Below, piece after piece: positions 38,340 to 50,810 of a stretch of DNA of 64,000 bases. Source of the stretch: an uncultured Alphaproteobacteria bacterium. GTDB taxonomy: Bacteria; Pseudomonadota; Alphaproteobacteria; JAPOUT01; G958296285. Position 1 is the stretch's first letter; every line of letters starts with the position of its first letter. A model generated the notes under the pieces. The model searched no databases. It was given only the letters and a program-made list of their open reading frames with translations, and was not told the origin of the DNA. The position numbers and the translations under genes were made by a program. Where the stretch lies: positions 570,367-634,366 of the forward strand of contig OY282459.1 of the NCBI GenBank assembly GCA_958296285.1, written 5' to 3'.

Positions 38340-39928
38340 ATGGACATCCGAGCGTCCGAAATATCCGCGCTCCTCAAAGAGCAAATCGCCGCCTTTGACG
38401 CGACAGCCGAAAGTTCCGAAACAGGGCGCGTCCTGTCAGTCGGAGACGGCATCGCGCGCGTCTATGGTCTGGACAGCGTCCAAGCAGGCGAGATGGTCGC
38501 CTTCAAAGGCGGCGCGCGAGGCATGGCGCTCAATCTGGAGGCGGACAATGTCGGCATCGTCCTTTTCGGCTCGGATCAGAAAATCCGCGAAGGAGACGAA
38601 GTCCGCCGCCTGGGCGAAATCGTGGAGACGCCTGTCGGAAAAGCCCTCTTAGGGCGCGTCCTAGACCCTCTCGGCAGACCGATGGACGGCAAAGGCTCTC
38701 TAAAAACCGAAGCCAAGCGCCGCGTGGACGTCAAAGCGCCGGGCATTCTGCCCCGCCGCTCCGTCCATGAGCCGATGCAGACCGGCATCAAAGCCATTGA
38801 CGCCCTCATCCCAATCGGACGCGGGCAGCGCGAACTGATCATCGGCGACAGACAGACAGGAAAAACCACCATCGCGCTGGACGCGATCCTCAATCAAAAA
38901 GAAGCGAATCAATCCAAAGACGAAACGCGGAAACTCTATTGCGTTTATGTCGCGATTGGACAAAAGCGCTCCAATGTCGCGCGGATCGCGCGTGCGCTGG
39001 AAGAAGCCGGCGCTTTGGACTACACGATCCTTGTCGCCGCGACAGCCTCCGATCCCGCGCCGCTTCAATATCTAGCCCCCTTCACAGGCTGCGCGATGGG
39101 TGAATATTTCCGCGACAACGGTATGCATGCGCTCATCATTTATGACGATCTTTCCAAACATGCCGTCGCCTATCGGCAGATGTCGCTGCTGCTGCGGCGT
39201 CCCCCCGGGCGCGAAGCCTATCCGGGAGACGTCTTCTACCTCCACAGCCGCCTCCTAGAGCGCGCCGCCAAACTCAATGACGATCACGGAGGCGGCTCGC
39301 TCACCGCCCTGCCCATCATTGAGACCCAAGCCAATGACGTCTCCGCCTATATTCCGACCAATGTGATTTCCATCACGGACGGGCAGATTTTCTTGGAAAC
39401 CGATCTTTTTTATCAAGGCGTCCGCCCCGCCTTGAATGTCGGCTTGTCGGTGTCGCGGGTGGGGTCGGCGGCGCAGATTAAGGCGATGAAGCAGGTGGCG
39501 GGACGAATCAAAGGCGAGCTGGCGCAATATCGGGAGATGGCGGCTTTCGCGCAATTCGGATCGGATTTGGACGCCGCGACCCAGCGCCTCCTCCATAGAG
39601 GCGCGCGTCTGACGGAATCGCTGAAACAGCCGCAATTCTCGCCCCTTCCCGCCGAAGAGCAGGTGGCTGTCATTTACGCCGGCGTGCATGGACATTTGGA
39701 CTCGCTGCCGTTGGAGACAATCTCCGCCTTTGAGGCGGCGATGCTTCAATCTCTGCGCGCCGACAAGCCCGAAATCCTCCGCGCGATCCGCCAGAGCGGC
39801 GAGATGACGGAGAAAACGGCAGAGGCTTTGGAAGATTTTCTCAAATCTTTCGCGCAGTCTTTCGCCGAAGGATCGGCGGCGGCAGGGCGTCTTGACGCGG
39901 GGCGTCTTGACGCGGAGGCGGCGGGCTG

Positions 39929-39929
<1 letters not shown>
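38340..39929 (+). CDS. atpA: ATP synthase F1 alpha subunit
   Basis: Non-catalytic nucleotide-binding subunit, 529 residues. The P-loop is [13 protein letters not shown] near residue 168; [17 protein letters not shown] context and [12 protein letters not shown] follow. AGGGAAAA precedes the start. The C-terminus is extended beyond the family by about 20 residues, ending [17 protein letters not shown]. This tail is written by two adjacent copies of the GCGTCTTGACGCGG palindrome (39887 and 39902). The stop overlaps the atpG start (TGATG). Confidence 0.96.
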
Positions 39930-42289
<2,360 letters not shown>

Positions 42290-42290
<1 letters not shown>

Positions 42291-42583
42291 TGGCGGAGAC
42301 GCCGTCCAGCCTCGCTTATATTTTGGCGACTCCGTCAGACCTCATTCGGGAGGGAGAGGCTTTGGCGATTTCGGCGCGCGGCGCGGAAGGGCAGTTTGTC
42401 GTCGGACCCAGCCACGCGCCCTTCATGACGATTCTGTCGGCGGGCGAGATTGTCATTTCCGAAACGGGCGCGCGCTTTTTTTATTCCGTCTCCGGGGGAT
42501 TTTTTGAGATTTCCGAAGGGCGGGCGCGGATTTTAGCCGATTCGGTTCAGGCGTCAGAGAAAGTCGGCGAAAATCTCCAATAG
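42290..42583 (+). CDS. atpC: ATP synthase F1 epsilon subunit, short form
   Basis: The N-terminal beta-sandwich domain is intact (ATPSDLIREGEALAI, GPSHAPFMTILSAGEI, FYSVSGGFFEIS, RARILADSV), but the 97-residue chain ends right after it. The usual 130-140 residue epsilon carries a C-terminal helix-turn-helix that can inhibit rotation; it is missing here. The stop is not in a cassette, and the last 30 bp overlap the 3' end of the convergent rppH. Position and TAATG coupling leave no doubt about identity. Confidence 0.93.
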
Positions 42584-43030
42584 ATCCTGATAGAGTTTCC
42601 GCTTGAACGGCACAGTCCGCTCCAACAGGTTTTTTGGCGCGACCCAGTTCCATCTGCGAAACTCGGCCGGCGGATGCGCCGAAAGATTGAAGTCGGAATC
42701 TCGTCCTTGAAAATCCATCAAGAACCATCGCTGCTTCTGCCCGCGAAAGCCTTTGAGGACTTTTCCCAGCAGGGATTCCGGCAGATCGTAGAAGAGAATC
42801 TTCGGCGCTTGGGCGAGAATGCGGACGCGGCTCGCGCCTGTTTCTTCTTGGAGTTCTCGCAAAGCCGCCTTTTCGGGGGTCTCGCCTTTGTCAATGCCGC
42901 CCTGAGGCATCTGCCATGCCGGGGCGTCAGGGATGAGGATTTGGGTGTCCATGCGCTCGCCCATCCAGATTCGCTTGCGCCGATTGACAAGCATGACGCC
43001 CACGCCCTCGCGGTAGGGGAGAGTCTCCAC
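42554..43030 (-). CDS. rppH: RNA pyrophosphohydrolase
   Basis: Nudix hydrolase that converts 5'-triphosphate RNA to monophosphate and starts mRNA decay, or acts as a dinucleoside polyphosphate hydrolase. The Nudix box GGIDKGETPEKAALRELQEETG spans residues 44-65; YREGVGVMLVNRRKRIWMGER is the usual start of RppH. Length 158. It lies downstream of ctpA and overlaps atpC tail to tail. Confidence 0.94.
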   Translation of the reverse strand: METLPYREGVGVMLVNRRKRIWMGERMDTQILIPDAPAWQMPQGGIDKGETPEKAALRELQEETGASRVRILAQAPKILFYDLPESLLGKVLKGFRGQKQRWFLMDFQGRDSDFNLSAHPPAEFRRWNWVAPKNLLERTVPFKRKLYQDLLEIFADFL

Positions 43031-43039
43031 CGCCTGTTT

Positions 43040-44410
43040 CTATCTGTCGGATGCGGCGCGCGCCAAACTCTGCCCGTCATCGCCCAGCCTGCCCAAGGCG
43101 CGGCTGTTCTTTCTCATCTCTCGCAGCAGGCGGAGCGCGTGATTGAGCTGCGTGTCTTTGGTCTTGTCGGCAGGCACATAGGAGGCCGAGCCGGATCGCT
43201 GCTCGGAGCCCGGCGAATCCAAATGTTTTCTCAGATCGGTCTCGCCGACAACCCCCATCGTGCCGCTGCTCTTCTCGCCCTCCGGCGGCGCCTGATGGAC
43301 GATCAGATCGGGCTTGACGCCGGCGGCTTGAATCTTCTTGCCTGACGGCGTGTAATATCTGGCCGTCGTGATCCTGATCGCGCCATGCCCATGACTCAAA
43401 GGGCGTATCGTCTGCACCGAGCCTTTGCCGAAAGAGAGCGTTCCCAAGACAGTCGCGCGGCGATGATCTTGCAGCGCGCCGGCGACAATTTCAGACGCCG
43501 AAGCCGATCCCCCATTAATGAGAATGATCAGCGGCTTGCCGTTGATATAGTCGCCGGCGCGCGCGTTGTAGCGCTCAATCTTTCGGCGATCGCGCCCGCG
43601 CGTGGAGACGATCTCGCCGCCGGAGAGAAAAGTGTCGGTCACGCTGACCGCCTGATCCAAAAGGCCGCCCGGATTGTTCCGCAGATCCAAAATATAGCCG
43701 ATGGGATTGCGAATCTCGCCGTCTATTTTGGAAATCGCGCCGCGCAAAGTGGAGGCGGCGCGCTCGCTAAAAGTCGTGATTCGCAAATAGCCGACATCCC
43801 CCTCCACGCTGTGGCGCACAGGCGTGATGCGGATGATGTCGCGCACGATCGTGATTTCCAAAGCCCCGCTCTTCCCCTCGCGCCTGACGGTGAGCGTGAT
43901 GGAAGTGCCGGGCTTGCCGCGCATCGTCTCCACCGCCGCCATCAGATCCATGCCCATAATGGGCTTGCCGTCCAAATGGGTGATGAAATCGCCGGCGCGC
44001 ATCCCGGCTTTCTCCGCCGGCGTGCCGGCGATCGGCGTGATCACTTTGACCCAGCCTTTCTCCATCGTGACTTCCAGCCCCAGCCCGCCAAACTCGCCGC
44101 GCGTGTAAATCTGCATATTCTCAAAAGTCTTCGCGTCCAAATAGGCGGAGTGCGGATCCAGAGAGGAGAGGACGCCTTTGACGGCGGCTTCCATCAGTTT
44201 TTCATCCTCCACCCGCTCCACATAGTCGCGGCGGACAGTCTCCAGCACTTCGCCGAAGAGATCCAGCTGTCTGTAGATGGGATCGCGCGCGGCTTCGGCG
44301 CGCTCGCCGGCCAGATAGAAGAGGCCCAGCGCCGACAGAAAGCCAACGCAAAAAGCGCCGACAAGAACATTGTTCCAATCGCCTCTCCGTTTTTTCTTAT
44401 CCGCCAGCAT
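43040..44410 (-). CDS. ctpA: carboxyl-terminal processing protease (S41 family)
   Basis: Periplasmic serine protease. An N-terminal anchor (NVLVGAFCVGFLSALGLFYLAG) is followed by a PDZ domain (ARGEFGGLGLEVTMEKG.. through RAGDFITHLDGKPI, about 90-180) and the S41 core with GGSASASEIVAGAL (serine near 302) and FGKGSVQ (lysine near 327). The ATG at 44410 has AGGA ten bases upstream; the frame continues to a TTG at 44434. The last 80 or so residues are hydrophilic and poorly conserved. It is arranged with the EnvC-like gene upstream, a common pair in cell-wall turnover. Confidence 0.93.
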   Translation of the reverse strand: MLADKKKRRGDWNNVLVGAFCVGFLSALGLFYLAGERAEAARDPIYRQLDLFGEVLETVRRDYVERVEDEKLMEAAVKGVLSSLDPHSAYLDAKTFENMQIYTRGEFGGLGLEVTMEKGWVKVITPIAGTPAEKAGMRAGDFITHLDGKPIMGMDLMAAVETMRGKPGTSITLTVRREGKSGALEITIVRDIIRITPVRHSVEGDVGYLRITTFSERAASTLRGAISKIDGEIRNPIGYILDLRNNPGGLLDQAVSVTDTFLSGGEIVSTRGRDRRKIERYNARAGDYINGKPLIILINGGSASASEIVAGALQDHRRATVLGTLSFGKGSVQTIRPLSHGHGAIRITTARYYTPSGKKIQAAGVKPDLIVHQAPPEGEKSSGTMGVVGETDLRKHLDSPGSEQRSGSASYVPADKTKDTQLNHALRLLREMRKNSRALGRLGDDGQSLARAASDR

Positions 44411-44430
44411 GAGGATCGTCCTGTCTTGTC

Positions 44431-45489
44431 TCAAGGATTTGCCCGTGGGATTGTCGGGCGAAACTTTCCGCTTCCGCGCCTTTTGCCTCTGCGGAGGAAG
44501 GGGAAGGGGTCTATCGGGGTTCCTCTGTCCAGAAGTTCCATATAGAGGCGCGGGCGCGATGAGCCGCCCATGCGCCCGACAGGCTCGCCCCGATGAAGAC
44601 GCTGTCCCACCGCGCCTGTGATCTGGGCTAGTCCCGCCATGACGATATGATAGCCGCCCCCGACCGACAGAATCAAGACTTTCTTGAAATGGCGGAGCGG
44701 CCCCTGAAGCGGCCCGGCATGGATGACGCTGCCTGTCGCCGGGGCGGTGATTTGCGCGCCCTCTCTGGTTTGGAACGCCAGCCCTTCGCTCTGATCGCCG
44801 CTCCGCCTGCGCTCGCCGAAAATGCGCGCGATCGGCGCGCTTGTCGGAAGGGCGAGGCTCAGCGCCTCTTCCAAAGAGGGCGCCGGCAGAAGACGAGACG
44901 CCTCCTTCGCCAAATCCTGCGCGCTTCCCCCTTTGAGAAGAGGGCTTCGCGCCGCGATGGCGGGATCCACGCCTCTTTGGCGCGCGCGCCGCCTCTGCAG
45001 CCTCTCCAGAGAGGCGTAGAGTTTTTTCGCTTTGGCGAGCGCTTTTTCCATCGCCCGTTTTTCGCGGCGGCGCTTTTTCGCCAGATCGCGCATCTGTTCC
45101 AGCCGTCCCGAAATCGCGCCGGCGTCATGCCGCAGACGCGGCAGCATGTGCCGAAGCAGCATCGCGCCGCGCCATCGGCGGCGATCTTCGTCAGGGACAG
45201 CCAAGAGCGGCGCGCCGGGCGCGCGCGAAAGGCGCAGAAGCGCTTCGCCCAACAGAGAGGTCTGATCCCGATTTTCCCCCAGCGCCGCTTTGATGCGGCG
45301 CTGCCGTCCTTGAAGAGCGCGAATGCGTCTCTCTCGCGCCTCCAGCTGCGCCTCCAAGGCTTGCACTTCGGCGGCTCGCGCCACAAGACGCTTGCTTAAA
45401 GAGGCGTCCTCCGCGCGGAGACTCTCCGCCCACAGCGCCAAGAGGAGCGAGAGGAGCGCCGCCGCCAAACATTCGCGGAGGGGCGGCAT
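44431..45489 (-). CDS. envC: EnvC-like murein hydrolase activator (degenerate M23)
   Basis: A secreted protein of 352 residues: a signal peptide ending near LRAED, a long coiled coil rich in Arg/Ala/Glu (about 28-170), and a C-terminal M23 domain (FQTREGAQITAPATGSVIHAGPL, LYMELLDRGTPIDPFPFL). The zinc-binding histidine and aspartate of active LytM enzymes are not seen at their usual places, as in EnvC, which activates amidases instead of cutting peptidoglycan. It immediately precedes ctpA on the minus strand, overlapping only the TTG-extended form of that gene. Confidence 0.87.
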   Translation of the reverse strand: MPPLRECLAAALLSLLLALWAESLRAEDASLSKRLVARAAEVQALEAQLEARERRIRALQGRQRRIKAALGENRDQTSLLGEALLRLSRAPGAPLLAVPDEDRRRWRGAMLLRHMLPRLRHDAGAISGRLEQMRDLAKKRRREKRAMEKALAKAKKLYASLERLQRRRARQRGVDPAIAARSPLLKGGSAQDLAKEASRLLPAPSLEEALSLALPTSAPIARIFGERRRSGDQSEGLAFQTREGAQITAPATGSVIHAGPLQGPLRHFKKVLILSVGGGYHIVMAGLAQITGAVGQRLHRGEPVGRMGGSSRPRLYMELLDRGTPIDPFPFLRRGKRRGSGKFRPTIPRANP

Positions 45490-45490
45490 G

Positions 45491-46183
45491 TCAGCGCTGC
45501 AGGATTGTCCGCGCCTCTTTGGAGAAGCGCTTCGCGCCTTCGCTGTCTTCTTTGCCTTCGGTCAGCAGGCGCAGATCCACAGGCACCGTGATGCCTTTCT
45601 GGCAGGCGGGGCGCTGATGGAGCGCCTTCAGCCATCGTTGGAGATGCGGAAGCTCCTCCACCGAGACCCCCGACCATTTATGCGTCCTCGCCCAAGCCCA
45701 GTTGGCGATGTCGGCGATGCTGTAATCGCCGGCCAGATATTCATGGTCTTGGAGGCGGCTGTTCAGAACCTCAAAGAGACGCCGCGATTCATTTTGATAG
45801 CGGTCAATGGCGGGCTGAATCTTCTCCGGAAAATAGCGATAAAAGACATTCGCCTGCCCCATCATCGGACCAACCCCTCCCATTTGGAACATCAGCCATT
45901 GGATGACGAGGGAGCGCCCCTTCATGTCGGTCGGCATCAGTTTGCCGGTCTTCTCGGCAAGATAGATCAGAATCGCGCCCGATTCAAAGACGGCGAACCC
46001 GTCTTCGTCCCTGTCGGCGATGGCGGGGATTCGTCCATTTGGGTTCAGTTTCAAGAAGCTCGGTTTTTTCTGATCCCCCGCCATCAGATCAATCGCGTGA
46101 GTCTGATAGGGGAGCGCCAGCTCTTCCAGCGCGATGGAGGCTTTCCAGCCATTGGGGGTGGGGGAGGTGTAGAGGTCAATCAT
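45491..46183 (-). CDS. glutathione S-transferase-like disulfide reductase (YfcG type)
   Basis: A 230-residue GST fold. The thioredoxin-like N-terminal part has [22 protein letters not shown], with the TxPNGxK pattern of the YfcG/YghU (Nu class), and NPNGRIPAI with [12 protein letters not shown] as the glutathione-binding segments; the helical part has [12 protein letters not shown]. Proteins of this class reduce disulfides with glutathione. It starts one base after the envC-like gene begins, on the same strand, and is probably unrelated in function. Confidence 0.9.
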   Translation of the reverse strand: MIDLYTSPTPNGWKASIALEELALPYQTHAIDLMAGDQKKPSFLKLNPNGRIPAIADRDEDGFAVFESGAILIYLAEKTGKLMPTDMKGRSLVIQWLMFQMGGVGPMMGQANVFYRYFPEKIQPAIDRYQNESRRLFEVLNSRLQDHEYLAGDYSIADIANWAWARTHKWSGVSVEELPHLQRWLKALHQRPACQKGITVPVDLRLLTEGKEDSEGAKRFSKEARTILQR

Positions 46184-46243
46184 CGGAATCTCCTTGTTTC
46201 AAGGGCGGGGGCGCGGGCGGCGATCTTCTATCGTAGCAGATTT

Positions 46244-48520
46244 TCAAGCGAAACTCTGCGGATCCATATCCACGACAAGGCGCAGCCGCGAGAGATTCGG
46301 CCAGCGCGCCTTCCACGCCCGCATGTAAGAGGGCAGATCCACGCCAAGCTCGGCTTTGACCAAGAGGCGAAAGCGAAACCATCGCCGCAGACGAAAAAGG
46401 GGCGCCGGCGCCGGACCAAGACAGCGCGCGCCTTCGGTCTTTGGCGCGAGGCTCGCCAAGATTCGCGCCGCCTCTTCCGCCGCCGCCGCCTCGCGCCCCG
46501 AGACGATCACCGCCGCCAGCCTTCCGAAAGGCGGCATATGGCGCTCCCGCCGCGCCGTCATTTCGGCGCGGAAGAAATCCTCGCGCCCTCCGCCGGCGAG
46601 CGCGCGCATGACGGGATGATCGGGCATGACGGTCTGCAGGAGCGCACGCCCTGGCCTCGTCTCGCGCCCGGCGCGCCCCGCCACCTGCTGGAGAAGCTGA
46701 AAACTGCGCTCCGCCGCCCGCAGATCGCTGTTGGCGAGTCCGAGATCCGCATCCACCACGCCGACAAAAGTGAGACGCGGAAAATGCAAGCCTTTCGCGA
46801 TAATCTGCGTGCCGATCAGAATGTCAATCTCTCGTTTTTCCATCGCCTCTAAGAGCGCGCGCCGCGCCGCCATGCCCTTCGGAAGATCGCCGGAGAGACA
46901 TGCCAGCCGCGCTTCGGGGAAAAGATCGCGCGTCTCTTCCATCAGACGCTCCACGCCCGGCCCGCATGAGGCGCGGGAATCCTCCGCGCCGCAGGAGGGG
47001 CAGAGGCGGAAGGACGGAATCTGATGTCCGCAATGGTGGCACAAAAGACGCCCCCCGCCCCCCCCGCTCCCCCCGCTCTTATGCTCCACCAGCCAAGCGG
47101 AGCAGTCCGGACAGGCGAAATGCGTCCCGCAGGCGCGGCAGAGCGTCAGCGGAGCGTAGCCCCGCCGATTGAGAAAAAGAAGCGCCTGCTCTTGGCGCGC
47201 CAGCGTCTCTTGAAGCGCCGCGCGCAAAGGCGGCGAGAGCCATCGGCCGGAAGGCGGCGGATGGGCGCGCAGATCCACGCTCGCCACATCCGGGAGACGC
47301 GCCAGCCCAACCCGCTTCGGCAGCAGAAGATGCCGATAGCGTCCGCGCTTCGCATTGACCAAACTCTCTAAAGAGGGAGTCGCGGAACTGAGAATGACGG
47401 GGAATTTGTCCAAAAAGCCCCGCGCGATCGCCATGTCTCGCGCGTGATAAAAGACGATCTCCTCCTGCTTATAGGCGGGATCATGCTCCTCATCCACCAC
47501 GACGAAGCCCAGCCGCGAGAAAGGGAGGAAAAGCGCCGAGCGCGCGCCGATCACAAGACAGGGACGCGCCTCCGAGACAGCGCGCCAAACCGCCCGCCGA
47601 CGCCCCTCGGAGATGGAGGAATGCCAGAGAAGCGTCTCTTTCGGAAAGCGGCTTTGGAAGCGTTTTAAAAGATGCTGCGTCAGCGCGATTTCGGGAAGGA
47701 GAAGAAGAGCCTGTTTTCCCTGTCGGAGCGCCTCTTTGACGCCTTCGGCATAGACTTCGGTTTTGCCGGCGCCGGTCACGCCGTCCAAGAGGAAGGGGGC
47801 GAAGATTTTGTCTCGCAAAGCGGCGCGGAGAGCGGCGGCGGCTTTTTCTTGCGCCGCCGAGAGGATCAATCTCGTCTTTTCTTCTGACGCGGCGGCGGCG
47901 CGTCTTGACGCGGGGGCGGGTGGGGCAGGGGGCGGTTGGGCGGGGCGGAGGAGACCTTTCTTTTTCATCCGCGCCGCGACTCCGACTGAGACGCCGGCGC
48001 TCTTCGCCATGTCGGCGGCTGTCGCCGGAAAGAGGGCTTTTTCCAAAATGAGACGCTCTTTCGGCGTCAGTTTCGCCGTGTCCAAAGCGCCCAAAGCGCT
48101 TTTGTCAGGCTCCAAAAGGCTTGGCGATGTCGGCGCGCGCAACAGGGCGGAGGAAGAGAGGGTCAGTTTCAGAATCGCGCCTTTCGGCGTCAGCGTGTAG
48201 CGCGCGACCCAATCCAAAAAGCGCCGATGCGAGGCGCTCAAAGGCGGGACGGGATGGATGGCGGCAATCTCTTTGAGCGCGTGAGAAGGAATGGTCTTTT
48301 TCGCGCCGCCCACGCCCCCGCCCACGCCCCCGCCGCCCTCTCCCTCCCAGACCACGCCGTCCAATCTCCGAGCGCCGAAGGGAACGCGCAGGAACGACCC
48401 CAAAGGCGGCGAGACGCCTTCGGGCAGCCGATAAAGATAAGTCTCCGCCAAAGGCAGAGGCAGCAGAAGACGCGCCGTTTTTTCTTTTCGCGGAAAACTC
48501 ATAAAGGCATAATGGGGCAT
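46244..48520 (-). CDS. priA: primosomal protein N' (replication restart helicase)
   Basis: PriA reloads DnaB at stalled forks. The 758-residue protein has the N-terminal DNA-binding domain (TARLLLPLPLAETYLYRLPEG), P-loop GVTGAGKTEVY near 247, DEEHD near 342, the zinc-binding cysteine cluster (CRACG, CPDC, CHHCG, CPSCG, about 455-505) and IGTQIIAKGLHFP. Two inserts look recent: a glycine run (GEGGGGVGGGVGG, near 65) and PPAPPAPASRRAAAASEEK before the helicase domain, the latter containing one copy of the GCGTCTTGACGC palindrome (47900). A start at 48502 (MSFPRKEK) is also possible. Confidence 0.95.
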   Translation of the reverse strand: MPHYAFMSFPRKEKTARLLLPLPLAETYLYRLPEGVSPPLGSFLRVPFGARRLDGVVWEGEGGGGVGGGVGGAKKTIPSHALKEIAAIHPVPPLSASHRRFLDWVARYTLTPKGAILKLTLSSSALLRAPTSPSLLEPDKSALGALDTAKLTPKERLILEKALFPATAADMAKSAGVSVGVAARMKKKGLLRPAQPPPAPPAPASRRAAAASEEKTRLILSAAQEKAAAALRAALRDKIFAPFLLDGVTGAGKTEVYAEGVKEALRQGKQALLLLPEIALTQHLLKRFQSRFPKETLLWHSSISEGRRRAVWRAVSEARPCLVIGARSALFLPFSRLGFVVVDEEHDPAYKQEEIVFYHARDMAIARGFLDKFPVILSSATPSLESLVNAKRGRYRHLLLPKRVGLARLPDVASVDLRAHPPPSGRWLSPPLRAALQETLARQEQALLFLNRRGYAPLTLCRACGTHFACPDCSAWLVEHKSGGSGGGGGRLLCHHCGHQIPSFRLCPSCGAEDSRASCGPGVERLMEETRDLFPEARLACLSGDLPKGMAARRALLEAMEKREIDILIGTQIIAKGLHFPRLTFVGVVDADLGLANSDLRAAERSFQLLQQVAGRAGRETRPGRALLQTVMPDHPVMRALAGGGREDFFRAEMTARRERHMPPFGRLAAVIVSGREAAAAEEAARILASLAPKTEGARCLGPAPAPLFRLRRWFRFRLLVKAELGVDLPSYMRAWKARWPNLSRLRLVVDMDPQSFA

Positions 48521-48567
48521 GAGACAAAAACGAATCGCTGAAGAGCGGGAAAGAACAGGATAGAATA

Positions 48568-49227
48568 ATGGAACTTTTTTTGGACAGCGCCGATATAGAA
48601 GAAATCCGCGATTTGGCGAAAACAGGCCTCGTGGATGGAATCACCACGAACCCCTCGCTTGTCGCCAAAAGCGGAGGCGATTTTAAGACCCTTCTCAAAG
48701 AGATCGCCGCCGTCATTAAAGGCCCGATCAGCGCCGAGACTGTCGCGCCAAAGGCTGAGGGCATGATTGAAGAGGCGAAGAAACTTCTTCCGATCGCCGA
48801 AAATATCGTCATTAAAGTCCCGCTCACTTGGGAGGGCTTGAAGGCGACTCGCGCGCTCTCAAGGGAGGGCGTCAAGGTGAATGTGACTCTTTGCTTTTCG
48901 GCGGCGCAGGCGCTCGCCGCCGCGAAAGCCGGAGCCTTTTATGTCTCGCCCTTCATCGGGCGCTTGGACGATGTCGGCGCGTCGGGGAGCGAGCTCCTTC
49001 AAGAGATTCGCGCCATCTACGACAATTATCCCGACAGCATAGAGACGAGGATTTTGGCGGCCTCCATCCGCTCGGCGGATCATATCGCCGAGGCGGCGCT
49101 GGCGGGCGCGGATTGCGCGACCGCGCCTCCGAAAATCTTGCGCCAGATCGTCCATCATCCTCTGACCGACAAGGGTCTCGCCGCCTTTCTCGCAGATTGG
49201 AAAAAGACGGGGCAGTCCATTTTGTGA
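48568..49227 (+). CDS. tal: transaldolase/fructose-6-phosphate aldolase family protein
   Basis: A 219-residue short transaldolase (TalC/FSA size). [31 protein letters not shown] is the N-terminal signature; the Schiff-base lysine lies in [14 protein letters not shown] (near residue 86), and [31 protein letters not shown] is strongly conserved. It interconverts sugar phosphates in the non-oxidative pentose phosphate pathway; family members differ in whether they act as transaldolase or aldolase, which sequence does not settle. It diverges from priA with 47 bp between the start codons. Confidence 0.94.
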   Translation: MELFLDSADIEEIRDLAKTGLVDGITTNPSLVAKSGGDFKTLLKEIAAVIKGPISAETVAPKAEGMIEEAKKLLPIAENIVIKVPLTWEGLKATRALSREGVKVNVTLCFSAAQALAAAKAGAFYVSPFIGRLDDVGASGSELLQEIRAIYDNYPDSIETRILAASIRSADHIAEAALAGADCATAPPKILRQIVHHPLTDKGLAAFLADWKKTGQSIL

Positions 49228-49265
49228 TCTCTTTCGCCGAATCTTTCTGGCACGGCTCTCCGCCG

Positions 49266-50246
49266 ATGCCGGACTTTCCGTCCGTGGAAGCGCCGCTCCG
49301 CCGCCACGCCCATGGCTTTCTTCTTTATTTGGCGCATGAGCGGAAACTCTCCCCCCACAGCGTTTCGGCTTATGGGCGGGATCTCAAAAGTTTTTTCGGA
49401 TTCCTTTCCGATCATTTGGGCGGCGCTGTCGGAATCGCCGCCTTGAGAGGCCTCGCGCCGTCCGATCTCCGCGCTTTCTTGGCGCGCCGCCGAAGCGAGG
49501 GTCTCTCGCCGCGCTCTTTGGCGCGGGCGCTTTCCACGCTTCGCGGCTTCGCGCGCTATCTCTCGCGGAATCGCGTCGCCGATCTGACGGCGCTCTCGCG
49601 CATCGCCGCCCCGCGACTCCCCCGCGCCATCCCCAAATCTTTGGGCGAAGAGGCGATGCGCTCTTTGCTCCGCGCGGTCGCGCGAGAGAAAAAGCCCTTA
49701 TGGATCGCCCATCGGGACAAAGCGATCCTGCTTCTTCTTTACGGGGCGGGCTTGCGAATCGGCGAGGCGCTGGCGCTCAAAGGACGAGACGCGCCCTTCA
49801 GCCCTTCGCTCCGCGTCAAGGGGAAGGGCGGGAAGGAGCGCGTCCTTCCCCTTTTGCCGGCGATAAGAGAGGAAGTGGAAGCCTATCTTCTCCGCGCCCC
49901 CTTTCAGAAGGAGGATGCGAAGCCGCTTTTTAGAAATTCGCGGGGCGGCGCTTTGGGCGCGCGCGCGGTTCAGAAGATTCTCGAGCGGCTTCGGCACAGT
50001 CTGGGCTTGCCTGAGACCGTCACGCCTCATGCGCTGCGGCATAGTTTCGCGACTCATCTTCTGGGCGCGGGGGGCGATCTGCGCGCCATTCAGGCGCTTT
50101 TGGGACACGCCTCGCTCTCCACGACTCAGATCTACGCCCATGCGGACGCCGCGCATATTGTCAAGGTTCATCGCGCGTCCCATCCGCGGGCGAATTTGTC
50201 GCGGGCAAGAAAGGTCTTGCAATCCTCGCGCGGCGCTTCACAATAG
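49266..50246 (+). CDS. xerC: tyrosine recombinase XerC
   Basis: Site-specific recombinase acting with XerD at dif to resolve chromosome dimers. The 326-residue product has the SAM-like N-terminal domain (LSPHSVSAYGRDLKSFFGFL) and the catalytic set: R in GAGLRIGEAL, K in KGKGGKER, HALRHSFATHLL (H, R), LGHASLSTTQIYAH with the tyrosine near residue 289. The start is uncertain: ATG 49266, or a GTG at 49224 that overlaps the transaldolase stop (GTGA) and adds 14 residues. There is no mobile element around it, so it is the housekeeping copy. Confidence 0.94.
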   Translation: MPDFPSVEAPLRRHAHGFLLYLAHERKLSPHSVSAYGRDLKSFFGFLSDHLGGAVGIAALRGLAPSDLRAFLARRRSEGLSPRSLARALSTLRGFARYLSRNRVADLTALSRIAAPRLPRAIPKSLGEEAMRSLLRAVAREKKPLWIAHRDKAILLLLYGAGLRIGEALALKGRDAPFSPSLRVKGKGGKERVLPLLPAIREEVEAYLLRAPFQKEDAKPLFRNSRGGALGARAVQKILERLRHSLGLPETVTPHALRHSFATHLLGAGGDLRAIQALLGHASLSTTQIYAHADAAHIVKVHRASHPRANLSRARKVLQSSRGASQ

Positions 50247-50294
50247 CCTCCGCGACAGTTTGAAAGAATCATTCTCGCGGGAAGGGAGGAGATC

Positions 50295-50777
50295 ATGAAA
50301 CCATCGGCTCGCGGAGACGGTCTGCCGCGCAATTTTATCGGCGCTCTTATCGGCGCGGCTTTGCCGAATTGCCTTGCCGTTTCTTTCGCTTTTTCTTTCG
50401 CTTTTTCTTTCGCTTTTTCTTTCGCTTTGATCCTCGCTCTGCCCGCCGCCGCCGCCGCCAAACTTCCCGAAGGCTTGGCGCATTGCGGCGAGCGTCAGGC
50501 GGGCGATTGCGACGCATGGTGGGGGCGGCGCTCCAAGGCGCAGAAAAAATGGCTTCTCTCCTTTGAGGTGGAAGACAGAAATCCGGCTCTCGTCTGCATG
50601 GTGCTGCACGGCTATCCCGATCCCAATGCCGCGCTTGACGATTGCGCGAAAAAGAGCATCGGCAATAAGCGCTCGCTCGCTTATTGCATGGGGCAGGGGC
50701 ACGACATTATGGGCGAGAAGACGGCGGACTGTCAGACCAAGTGGAAGAAGAAGAACGGCTATCCGACAAATTATTAA
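50295..50777 (+). CDS. small secreted protein with repeat-expanded signal sequence
   Basis: A 160-residue protein I cannot place in a family. The N-terminal hydrophobic segment (about residues 28-55) consists of four FAFS units encoded by 12-bp tandem repeats, followed by an AAAAA signal-peptidase region. The mature part has six cysteines (HCGE, DCDAW, VCMV, DDCAK, YCMG, DCQT) in 100 residues, suggesting disulfides in the periplasm, and many Lys residues at its C-terminus. GGGAGGAG precedes the start. A secreted cysteine-rich role is inferred only from this. Confidence 0.7.
   Translation: MKPSARGDGLPRNFIGALIGAALPNCLAVSFAFSFAFSFAFSFALILALPAAAAAKLPEGLAHCGERQAGDCDAWWGRRSKAQKKWLLSFEVEDRNPALVCMVLHGYPDPNAALDDCAKKSIGNKRSLAYCMGQGHDIMGEKTADCQTKWKKKNGYPTNY
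50380..50428. repeat. 12-bp tandem repeat inside a signal-peptide coding region
   Basis: About four units of TTTCTTTCGCTT, each encoding FAFS in the signal sequence of the secreted protein. Unit changes keep the frame, so the length can vary without inactivating the gene. Confidence 0.9.
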
Positions 50778-50810
50778 CCCTCTTTAATTAATTCTCCGCT
50801 CTTCGCCGGG

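Noticed and set aside
49266..50246. XerC gene as integrase of a mobile element
   Set aside because: Its position beside transaldolase and priA and its family motifs fit the housekeeping recombinase; no element boundaries surround it.
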